Of a stretch of DNA of 7,213 bases, positions 1-5,811 are shown piece after piece. Position 1 is the first letter of the stretch, and every line of letters starts with the position of its first letter. This DNA comes from UBA3076 sp964646435. GTDB taxonomy: Bacteria; Desulfobacterota; Dissulfuribacteria; Dissulfuribacterales; UBA3076. Made by a program: the position numbers and the translations under genes. The DNA lies in assembly GCA_964646435.1 (NCBI GenBank), contig CAZYEJ010000069.1, positions 1-7,213 of the forward strand. Reading direction: 5' to 3'. A model generated the notes under the pieces. It had not been told where the DNA came from. It did no database searches and saw only the letters and a program-made list of their open reading frames with translations.

Positions 1-7
1 ACTTATG

Positions 8-62
8 ATCCGCAGATTACACGGATTTAAGAATGAAGAACAATCCACAGATTACACAGATT
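8..62. repeat. Two-copy 20-base direct repeat
   Basis: The unit ATCCRCAGATTACACRGATT occurs at 8-27 and again at 43-62, matching at 18 of 20 positions. Each copy is followed a few bases later by GAATGAA (31-37 and 72-78), so the duplicated block is somewhat longer than 20 bases with a small indel. A further partial echo (ATTACGCAGA) sits at 60-69. The open reading frame running through it (5-250) has no recognisable protein character, so this is best read as non-coding intergenic repeat sequence. The repeat is cut close to the window edge, so more copies may lie to the left. Confidence 0.6.
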
Positions 63-105
63 ACGCAGAAAGAATGAAAAAGTACGTTACCCATTTCGGC
101 TTAAG

Positions 106-180
106 GCCCGCCCGACACCTGCCCGCAATGCTTCGCAACGCGAGGTGGACGGGTCGCGAGCTCAGTCGAGGCGGACGGGC
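106..180. repeat. GC-rich imperfect inverted repeat (REP-like)
   Basis: GCCCGCCCG at 106-114 is complementary to CGGACGGGC at 172-180 at 8 of 9 positions. Inside it, CACCT at 116-120 can pair with AGGTG at 143-147. GGACGGG also occurs twice as a direct repeat (147-153 and 173-179). The block is much more GC-rich than the AT-rich sequence on both sides. It resembles the palindromic intergenic repeats found in many copies in some bacterial genomes, but copy number cannot be judged from one window. A few T residues follow the right arm, but no proper U-tract, so I do not call it a terminator. Confidence 0.45.
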
Positions 181-261
181 ACTTTTGGGTAAAAAATCAG
201 ATGTTAACACTATCCGGTCAATCCAGCTAATCCTGGTTAAAAATCTTTAAAGGAAGAACCC

Positions 262-942
262 ATGAAAAATCCTTTTGTATACGGTGAAACGGTAAGCGGT
301 GATAATTTTTGCGACCGTACCCTGGAAATGAAAGAACTGATTGCAGACATTAAAAACGGTCAGAACGTTATAATATTTTCTCCAAGGAGATATGGCAAGA
401 CCTCGCTTATAAAACAGGCGCTGCATAAAGCAAAGACACATGGAATCCTTACATTTTATATTGACCTGTATCCGGCTATCAATAAAGGAAAATTTATCGA
501 GATATATGCCGGAGCCATATCAACCGGGATCCCTGGCGGCGCTCGTCAGGTTGTAAAAAAAATAAAGGAATATCTCCCAAGAATTATACCAAAAGTTGTG
601 ATGGATGATCAGGCCTTTCATCTTGAATTTGAATTTGACCGGATTGGCAGTATTTCACCGAACATAGACGACCTGTTGTGTGCTGTTAATAAAGAGGCAG
701 ACCGTCAAAATAAATCCGCTGTTGTTGTCTTTGATGAATTTCAGAAAATCGCAAATTTCGATGATGATGAAATCGAAAGAAAAGTGAGAACCGTATTCCA
801 AAATCACAGAAATGTTTCATATATATTCATGGGAAGTAAGACACATTTGATGCGGGATATGTTTAACAACCCCAACCGGCCTTTTTATAAAAGTGGAAAA
901 CACTATGCTATGCCATATTTTATGGGAATTATGCATGGATAG
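262..942 (+). CDS. C-terminally truncated AAA family ATPase (archaeal-type P-loop ATPase), probable gene remnant
   Basis: This 226-residue product matches the N-terminal part of the P-loop ATPases often labelled 'ATPase domain predominantly from Archaea'. Visible motifs are a Walker A variant SPRRYGKTS (residues 40-48, Lys46), a Walker B VVVFDEF (154-160, Asp158-Glu159) and a sensor-1-like YIFMGSK (187-193). The family-typical NPNRPFYKS follows at about 203-211. Homologues normally continue for roughly another 130-170 residues, with the rest of the ATPase fold and a winged-helix-like domain. Here the frame ends soon after, with MPYFMGIMHG and a stop. No continuation is recognisable in the following 220 bases. 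AGGAAG at 251-256 is a good ribosome binding site five bases before the ATG. One hand-counted row (301-360) has 23 of 60 G+C, against 34 of 60 in a recA row (1501-1560), which suggests a different origin. Members of this family are usually found singly in accessory regions and their substrates are mostly unknown. Nucleotide binding is plausible from the motifs, but a functional product is doubtful. Confidence 0.75.
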   Translation: MKNPFVYGETVSGDNFCDRTLEMKELIADIKNGQNVIIFSPRRYGKTSLIKQALHKAKTHGILTFYIDLYPAINKGKFIEIYAGAISTGIPGGARQVVKKIKEYLPRIIPKVVMDDQAFHLEFEFDRIGSISPNIDDLLCAVNKEADRQNKSAVVVFDEFQKIANFDDDEIERKVRTVFQNHRNVSYIFMGSKTHLMRDMFNNPNRPFYKSGKHYAMPYFMGIMHG

Positions 943-983
943 CAAGATGATTACCGAAGCTGATATCAGATAGCTAGGGCTCT

Positions 984-1011
984 TCAACCGTGAACAGTGA
1001 ACCTTGAACCG
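984..1011. repeat. Heptad tandem repeat (T-S-AAC-NN) between the ATPase remnant and recA
   Basis: Four consecutive 7-base units, TCAACCG, TGAACAG, TGAACCT and TGAACCG, fill 984-1011, and a related TCAACCT follows out of phase at 1013-1019. The repeated GAAC/GTTC core is reminiscent of operator half-sites, but the 7-base period does not match a LexA box that I know. It lies about 70 bases upstream of the proposed recA promoter. It could equally be a dispersed genomic repeat. Confidence 0.5.
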
Positions 1012-1080
1012 CTCAACCTGGGTTATATGAAATTCTCATGAAATAAAACATAATTAGGGTATGTTGCCATATCGAGGAAA

Positions 1081-1109
1081 TTGAAACAATGCCCATGACG
1101 GGATATTTT
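1081..1109 (+). promoter_or_regulatory. Candidate sigma70-type promoter for recA-alaS
   Basis: TTGAAA at 1081-1086 matches the -35 consensus at 5 of 6 positions. TATTTT at 1104-1109 matches the -10 consensus at 4 of 6, with the ideal 17-base spacer. Transcription would start near 1116 and give a leader of about 80 bases before the recA ATG. No CTGT-N8-ACAG type LexA box is present in 943-1196. The only short palindrome near the gene is AAGAT-T-ATCTT at 1147-1157, inside the predicted leader. The call rests on matching by eye. Confidence 0.4.
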
Positions 1110-1185
1110 CAGCAAGATCATCTATCGATTTTTTACCATTTAAGTTAAGATTATCTTGTTATTTAATTGCCGGAACAATTTCACC

Positions 1186-1191
1186 AGGAGG
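1186..1191 (+). promoter_or_regulatory. Shine-Dalgarno site deciding the recA start
   Basis: A perfect AGGAGG sits five bases before the ATG at 1197. The reading frame stays open upstream to a TTG at 1167, but that codon has no comparable ribosome binding site. The ten extra residues would also precede a normal RecA N terminus, so the ATG is preferred. Confidence 0.85.
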
Positions 1192-1196
1192 ACAGT

Positions 1197-2237
1197 ATGT
1201 CTGACCCAACCAGAAAAGATAAAGAAAAGGCAGTAGATATAGCCATTGCCCAGATACAAAAACAGTTTGGGAAGGGATCTGTAATGAGGCTTGGGGACCG
1301 CGGTGGTGTGGAAGATATCGCTGTAATTCCAACAGGCTCTATTGCGATTGACCTGGCAACCGGTGTTGGGGGCATAGCTCGAGGCAGGATAACGGAAATA
1401 TACGGCCCGGAGTCTTCAGGAAAGACCACCCTGGCCCTGCACATGATTGCCGAAGCCCAGAAGCAGGGCGGCATAGCTGCATTCGTGGACGCGGAACACG
1501 CCATGGATCCGGTCTACGCCCACAAGCTTGGCGTAAATACCGACGCCCTCCTGATTTCTCAGCCGGACTATGGTGAGCAGGCACTTGAAATCGTCGATGC
1601 CCTGGTGCGTAGCGGAGCAATAGATATCATAGTAGTGGATTCCGTGGCTGCCTTGGTCCCAAAGGCGGAGATAGAAGGGGAAATGGGAGATCAACATATG
1701 GGTCTCCAGGCCCGGTTGATGTCTCAGGCCATGAGGAAGCTTACAGGCAATATCAATCGTACCAAGACCGCACTGGTCTTCATAAACCAGATCCGCATGA
1801 AAATAGGGGTGATGTTCGGTAGCCCTGAGACCACAACAGGAGGGAATGCCCTTAAGTTTTATTCAACCATGCGCATGGACATAAGGCGTATAGCTGCTAT
1901 CAAGGAAGGGGCGGATATCATCGGAAACCGGACCAGAGTGAAGATAGTCAAGAACAAAGTAGCCCCTCCATTCAAGACGGCCGAGTTTGATATATTCTAT
2001 GGAGAGGGAATTTCCAGAGAAGGCTCTCTGATCGACCTGGCCACGGCAGTGGACATCATTGAAAAAAGCGGGGCATGGTATTCATACGATGGAGAAAGGC
2101 TGGGGCAAGGCCGTGAAAACGTGCGGACCTTCCTTAAAGCCCATCCGGATATTGCTGACCGGATAGAGCAGCAGATGTGGGAGACATATGACATTAAAAG
2201 GCCCAAAGTCCAGGAGCAGGTCGAGGAGCCTGCCTAA
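1197..2237 (+). CDS. recA: Recombinase RecA
   Basis: RecA is the ATP-dependent cytoplasmic recombinase. It forms filaments on single-stranded DNA, carries out strand exchange, and as a coprotease triggers LexA self-cleavage in the SOS response. The 346-residue product has normal family length and is intact throughout. It shows the Walker A GPESSGKT (residues 70-77), VDAEHAMDP with the catalytic glutamate E100, and Walker B IIVVDS (144-149). Loop L1 lies around EIEGEMGDQHMG (158-169) and loop L2 at about 196-219 (INQIRMKIGVMFGSPETTTG...). The conserved C-terminal segment SGAWYSYDGERLGQGREN spans 291-308. The C-terminal tail is short and only mildly acidic (QVEEPA). The start was chosen from the AGGAGG at 1186-1191. 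alaS follows after 18 bases, so the two are probably co-transcribed; the recX gene found between them in many proteobacteria is absent. Confidence 0.98.
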   Translation: MSDPTRKDKEKAVDIAIAQIQKQFGKGSVMRLGDRGGVEDIAVIPTGSIAIDLATGVGGIARGRITEIYGPESSGKTTLALHMIAEAQKQGGIAAFVDAEHAMDPVYAHKLGVNTDALLISQPDYGEQALEIVDALVRSGAIDIIVVDSVAALVPKAEIEGEMGDQHMGLQARLMSQAMRKLTGNINRTKTALVFINQIRMKIGVMFGSPETTTGGNALKFYSTMRMDIRRIAAIKEGADIIGNRTRVKIVKNKVAPPFKTAEFDIFYGEGISREGSLIDLATAVDIIEKSGAWYSYDGERLGQGRENVRTFLKAHPDIADRIEQQMWETYDIKRPKVQEQVEEPA

Positions 2238-2255
2238 ACAGGAAAGGTTCTGTCC

Positions 2256-4913
2256 ATGAAGAAGTTGTCAGGTGCTCAGATTCGCAGTCTTTTTTTAGAT
2301 TTTTTTTCAAAAAATAGCAGTGAGATAGTCCCAAGTTCCCCATTGATTCCGGCAGAAGACCCTTCACTCCTCTTTACTAATGCCGGTATGGTCCAGTTTA
2401 AGAAGGTATTTCTTGGAGAGGAGATCAGGTCTTATGTGCGTGCGGCCTCTTGTCAGAAATGCGTGAGGGCCGGGGGCAAGCACAACGATCTTGAAAACGT
2501 TGGATACACTGCCCGTCACCACACTTTTTTTGAAATGCTGGGAAATTTTTCCTTTGGAGACTATTTCAAAAGAGAGGCCATTTCTTTTGCATGGGAGTTC
2601 CTTACAAAAGAGATAGAACTGCCTGTAGAAAAGCTGTGGGTCACGGTATTCCGGGATGATGACGAAGCGGCGGAATTATGGCCGGAGATAACCGGAATTT
2701 CCCCTGATCGTGTGGTCCGTCTCGGAGAAGAAGACAACTTCTGGGCCATGGGGGATACCGGGCCATGTGGACCTTGCTCGGAGATACTTATTGATCAGGG
2801 ATCAGATGTGGGCTGTGGCAGGCCGGACTGCAAAGTGGGCTGTGACTGCGACCGTTTTCTTGAACTCTGGAACCTGGTGTTTATGCAGTTCTTCCGGGAT
2901 GAATCCGGTAAACTGAACCCGCTTCCGAATCCTTGCATTGATACCGGCCTGGGGCTTGAGCGCTTGGCCGCGATATGCCAGGGCAAAGAAAGTAATTACG
3001 ATACTGATATCTTCGCAGGCCTGTTAGCGCGTATAGAAGAGCTGTCAGGCCGGACCTATGGCCAGGGCAGGCAATCAGACGTGGCCATGAAGGTCATAGC
3101 TGATCATGCCAGGGCCGGCGCCTTTCTTGTCGCGGATGGACTCATTCCTTCCAATGAGGGGAGGGGATATGTGTTAAGGCGCATTATCCGCAGGGCAGTC
3201 CGATACGGAAAGGTCATAGGGCTTAAGGGTCCCTTCATAAGCTCAGTGGCTGAAGTCATTATCAACGAAATGGGTGAAACCTATCCGGAACTGAAAAAGG
3301 CATCGACCTTTCTGGGAAAGGTCATAGACCACGAGGAGTCCCGCTTTGCAGAGACACTGGAATTCGGGCTCCGCCTCCTTGACGAGGAGATAGCCATCCT
3401 CAGAAAGGAGCAGAAGACCCAAATCCCGGGGGATTTTGCCTTTAAGCTTTATGACACTTACGGCTTACCTGTGGATATACTCATTGATGTGGCCAGGGAA
3501 GAGGATATGGGGCTTGACCGGGGCGGTTATGAACATGCCAGGTCAGAGCAGAGGGAGCGGTCCAAAAAAGCCCGGCATGACGTGGTTACCGAAGAATTGC
3601 CGGAGGTCTACAGGGCGCTGCTGAACTCAAATCTAGGTAACAAGTTCGTGGGTTATGACAACACATCTTACAAATCAAAACTCCTTGTCCTTGTAAAACA
3701 GGGCCAGCCTGTCCCAAAGGTCTCTGCTGGCTGGTGCGGAGAATTTGTTGCTGCGGAAACACCATTTTATTCAGAGTCAGGCGGTCAGGTGGGCGACAGG
3801 GGTTGGGTGGAAGGGCCTTCAGGCAGGGCCGAAGTAATAGATACCTTCCACAGGGGAGACCTTATAATACACAGTATAGAGGTAAAATACGGGGACCTGG
3901 AATCAGGAGATTCCATAAAACTTGAGGTATCAGAGGAGCTCAGAAAAAATACGGCCCGCAACCATACCGCCACCCACCTTCTCCAGGCTGCCCTCAGAAA
4001 AGTCCTTGGAGAACATGTGAAGCAGGCAGGTTCCATGGTGGCCCCTGACAGGCTGCGTTTTGACTTTACCCACTTTTCAGCCTTGACACCGGATGAGATC
4101 AGACAGGTTGAAGACCTGGTAAATGAACAGATAAGAGAGGACAGGGAAGTCAAAACAGAGATTCTTTCCTATAAAGAGGCAATGACCCGTGAGGCAATGG
4201 CCCTGTTCGGGGAAAAGTATGGAGAGATTGTACGCCTGGTGAGTATTCCGGATTTCAGCAGGGAACTCTGTGGCGGCACCCACATTTTTTATACCGGGCA
4301 GATAGGTCTTCTCAAGATCATCAGCGAATCCAGTGTGGCCGCCGGAATACGCAGGCTTGAGGCCTGTACCGCCCAAAATGCCCTGGACCTTGTACATGAA
4401 TTGGAAAAAGCGGTCGCCGGCATTACCTCTCAACTGAAATGTCCCAGACTGGAGGTATCTAAAAAGGTCACAAGACTCCTTGAGACGACAAAAGACCTGG
4501 AGAAGCAACTCCGGCAGGTTAAGACGGTCCGTGCCACGCAAGGGCTGGATGAGTTGCTGTCCAAGATACGAAAAATCAACAATATCCCAGTGCTATCCGC
4601 CCGGGTTGAAACAGAAAACGCCAAGTCCCTCAGGGACCTCGGAGACAGGCTCAGAGATAAGATGGGCTCAGGGGTCGTGGTAATAGGATCGCGGGCCGGA
4701 AGCAAGGCCCTGTTGCTGGTCCTTGTAACCAAGGATCTTACTGACCGGCTACATGCAGGAAATATTGTCAAGCAGGTAGCTCAGATGATCGGGGGAGGCG
4801 GAGGAGGGAGCCCTGAAATGGCACAGGCCGGGGGCTCGAAGCCGGAAGGACTCGAAGAGGCCCTTGAAACAGTCTATGATATTATACACACAAACAGTTC
4901 TCCGGCTTCCTAA
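2256..4913 (+). CDS. alaS: Alanine--tRNA ligase (AlaRS)
   Basis: This class II aminoacyl-tRNA synthetase charges tRNA-Ala with alanine and hydrolyses mischarged Ser- and Gly-tRNA-Ala. At 885 residues it is full length. The catalytic domain begins with FLDFFSKN and LLFTNAGMVQF and continues through the CQKCVRAGGKHNDLENVG block (66-83), the motif 2 region HHTFFEMLGNFSFGDYF (88-104) and the motif 3 core GLGLERL (231-237). A cysteine-rich insert (C187, C192, C196, C198) is of a type seen in many bacterial AlaRS proteins and could bind zinc. The editing domain has its metal ligands in HTATH (H570, H574) and CGGTH (C672, H676). A helical, coiled-coil-like stretch (about 711-765) leads to the C-Ala domain with the glycine run IGGGGGGSPEMAQAGG (845-860). 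AGGAAAGG at 2240-2247 lies eight bases before the ATG. The gene is downstream of recA in the same probable operon and converges on prmC, with 28 bases between the two stop codons. Codons 12-21 contain unusually long T and A runs. Confidence 0.98.
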   Translation: MKKLSGAQIRSLFLDFFSKNSSEIVPSSPLIPAEDPSLLFTNAGMVQFKKVFLGEEIRSYVRAASCQKCVRAGGKHNDLENVGYTARHHTFFEMLGNFSFGDYFKREAISFAWEFLTKEIELPVEKLWVTVFRDDDEAAELWPEITGISPDRVVRLGEEDNFWAMGDTGPCGPCSEILIDQGSDVGCGRPDCKVGCDCDRFLELWNLVFMQFFRDESGKLNPLPNPCIDTGLGLERLAAICQGKESNYDTDIFAGLLARIEELSGRTYGQGRQSDVAMKVIADHARAGAFLVADGLIPSNEGRGYVLRRIIRRAVRYGKVIGLKGPFISSVAEVIINEMGETYPELKKASTFLGKVIDHEESRFAETLEFGLRLLDEEIAILRKEQKTQIPGDFAFKLYDTYGLPVDILIDVAREEDMGLDRGGYEHARSEQRERSKKARHDVVTEELPEVYRALLNSNLGNKFVGYDNTSYKSKLLVLVKQGQPVPKVSAGWCGEFVAAETPFYSESGGQVGDRGWVEGPSGRAEVIDTFHRGDLIIHSIEVKYGDLESGDSIKLEVSEELRKNTARNHTATHLLQAALRKVLGEHVKQAGSMVAPDRLRFDFTHFSALTPDEIRQVEDLVNEQIREDREVKTEILSYKEAMTREAMALFGEKYGEIVRLVSIPDFSRELCGGTHIFYTGQIGLLKIISESSVAAGIRRLEACTAQNALDLVHELEKAVAGITSQLKCPRLEVSKKVTRLLETTKDLEKQLRQVKTVRATQGLDELLSKIRKINNIPVLSARVETENAKSLRDLGDRLRDKMGSGVVVIGSRAGSKALLLVLVTKDLTDRLHAGNIVKQVAQMIGGGGGGSPEMAQAGGSKPEGLEEALETVYDIIHTNSSPAS

Positions 4914-4941
4914 CATTGTCTCGATGCAAATCAAGCAGCGA

Positions 4942-5811
4942 TCAATTCCTCTTTGCCATTAGGACCCTGTCCTTGCCTGACAGGTCTTTTCTGATCTCTG
5001 CGCATTTATACATCCCGGTATCTCTGGTCATCTGAATGGCCTGTTTTCCTTGATTCCATCCAATTTCACAGATAAACCATGCTTCTTTGCGAAGTATCTG
5101 GGGAACGGTTTTGATAAGTTTTTCAATGTCCTCAAGTCCATCTTTTCCGCTGAAGAGTGACCCCTCTGGTTCATATTTGGATATTTCTTTTGTCAAGAGT
5201 CTTTTGTCCTTATCGGCCACGTAAGGTGGGTTGCTGACAACCAGATGAAATCCCCGGCCGGTTTCACACGATCTAAAGGGATTGATCCAGTCTGCCTGTA
5301 CCAGGCTAACTCTTGATTTTACTCCGTGTCTCTCTGCATTTTGTTGTGCTACGATCAGCGCAGGGAATGACCTGTCTGTTGCCACTAAAGCGGCTTCTGG
5401 GATCTCGCAGGCAAGTGTTATCGCCAGTATGCCGCTACCCGTACCCAGGTCCAGGATAAAGGGCCTATGCCATTTTTCCTGCTTCACAAGGGCAAGGGCA
5501 ATCTCCACAATTAACTCGGTCTCAGGTCTGGGTATCAGAGTATCACTGGTTACGCGAAAAGGAAGAGACCAGAATTCCCGCTGCTCCAAAATATAGGCAC
5601 AGGGTTCGTGCATGGTTCTTCGCGCGACAAGGGCCATATACTGTTTATTTACAGGGTCTTCAAGTAAAACTTCAGGATGGAGGTGAAACCAGATCCGTTC
5701 TTTTCCCAGGAGGTGGGCCAGCAGAATTTCAGCTTCCAGTTGTGGGTTTTCTATATGGGCACGCGCGAGTTGTTTAGTGGCCGCGAGGAATGCCTGGGCT
5801 ATTGTTGTCAT
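4942..5811 (-). CDS. prmC: Peptide chain release factor N5-glutamine methyltransferase PrmC (HemK)
   Basis: PrmC transfers a methyl group from S-adenosylmethionine to the side-chain amide of the glutamine in the GGQ motif of release factors RF1 and RF2, which raises termination efficiency. The 289-residue product has normal length. It has the N-terminal helical domain followed by REFWSLPFRV (78-87) and TLIPRPETE (91-99). The SAM-binding motif I is DLGTGSG (121-127), and the NPPY signature at 194-197 positions the glutamine amide. The start at 5811 gives the usual MTTIAQAF-type N terminus and lies inside prfA, overlapping it by 38 bases in another frame. The bases before this ATG show no clear Shine-Dalgarno site, so translation is probably coupled to prfA. 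The encoded enzyme modifies the product of the gene immediately upstream. The old name HemK reflects an early assignment to haem biosynthesis that was not upheld. Confidence 0.97.
   Translation of the reverse strand: MTTIAQAFLAATKQLARAHIENPQLEAEILLAHLLGKERIWFHLHPEVLLEDPVNKQYMALVARRTMHEPCAYILEQREFWSLPFRVTSDTLIPRPETELIVEIALALVKQEKWHRPFILDLGTGSGILAITLACEIPEAALVATDRSFPALIVAQQNAERHGVKSRVSLVQADWINPFRSCETGRGFHLVVSNPPYVADKDKRLLTKEISKYEPEGSLFSGKDGLEDIEKLIKTVPQILRKEAWFICEIGWNQGKQAIQMTRDTGMYKCAEIRKDLSGKDRVLMAKRN
4963..4990 (+). terminator. Candidate intrinsic terminator for recA-alaS, inside the prmC 3' end
   Basis: Reading rightward after alaS, GACCCTGTC (4963-4971) can pair with GACAGGTC (4979-4986) as an 8-pair stem with one bulged C. 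The loop is seven bases (4972-4978), and TTTT follows at 4987-4990. The 28-base gap between alaS and prmC holds no hairpin, so this is the first candidate stop signal after alaS. The same bases encode the DLSGKDRV stretch of PrmC, and the U-tract is short, so the match may be accidental. Confidence 0.35.

Noticed and set aside
106..185. Intrinsic terminator at the GC-rich inverted repeat
   Set aside because: The stem has a mismatch and large inner loops, only four T residues follow after two intervening bases, and no upstream gene in the window needs it.
5..250. 81-codon open frame across the left-edge repeats
   Set aside because: It runs through a direct repeat and a GC-rich inverted repeat, has no recognisable domain, and lacks a convincing ribosome binding site.
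935..973. 12-residue frame (MDSKMITEADIR) overlapping the end of the ATPase remnant
   Set aside because: It is too short and has no ribosome binding site of note; it could be a fossil of another gene's start but cannot be supported.
984..1011. CRISPR-like repeat
   Set aside because: The units are 7 bases with no spacers, so this is not a CRISPR array.
1167..1196. TTG start extending RecA by ten residues
   Set aside because: The ATG at 1197 has a perfect AGGAGG at ideal spacing and gives the normal RecA N terminus.
943..1196. E. coli-type LexA box (CTGT-N8-ACAG) upstream of recA
   Set aside because: I looked for it and found no match. The Geobacter- and Bdellovibrio-type boxes also have no exact match.
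4077..4541. 154-codon antisense frame within alaS
   Set aside because: It is a shadow of a strongly conserved coding sequence with no family resemblance of its own. The other antisense frames in recA and alaS were rejected for the same reason.
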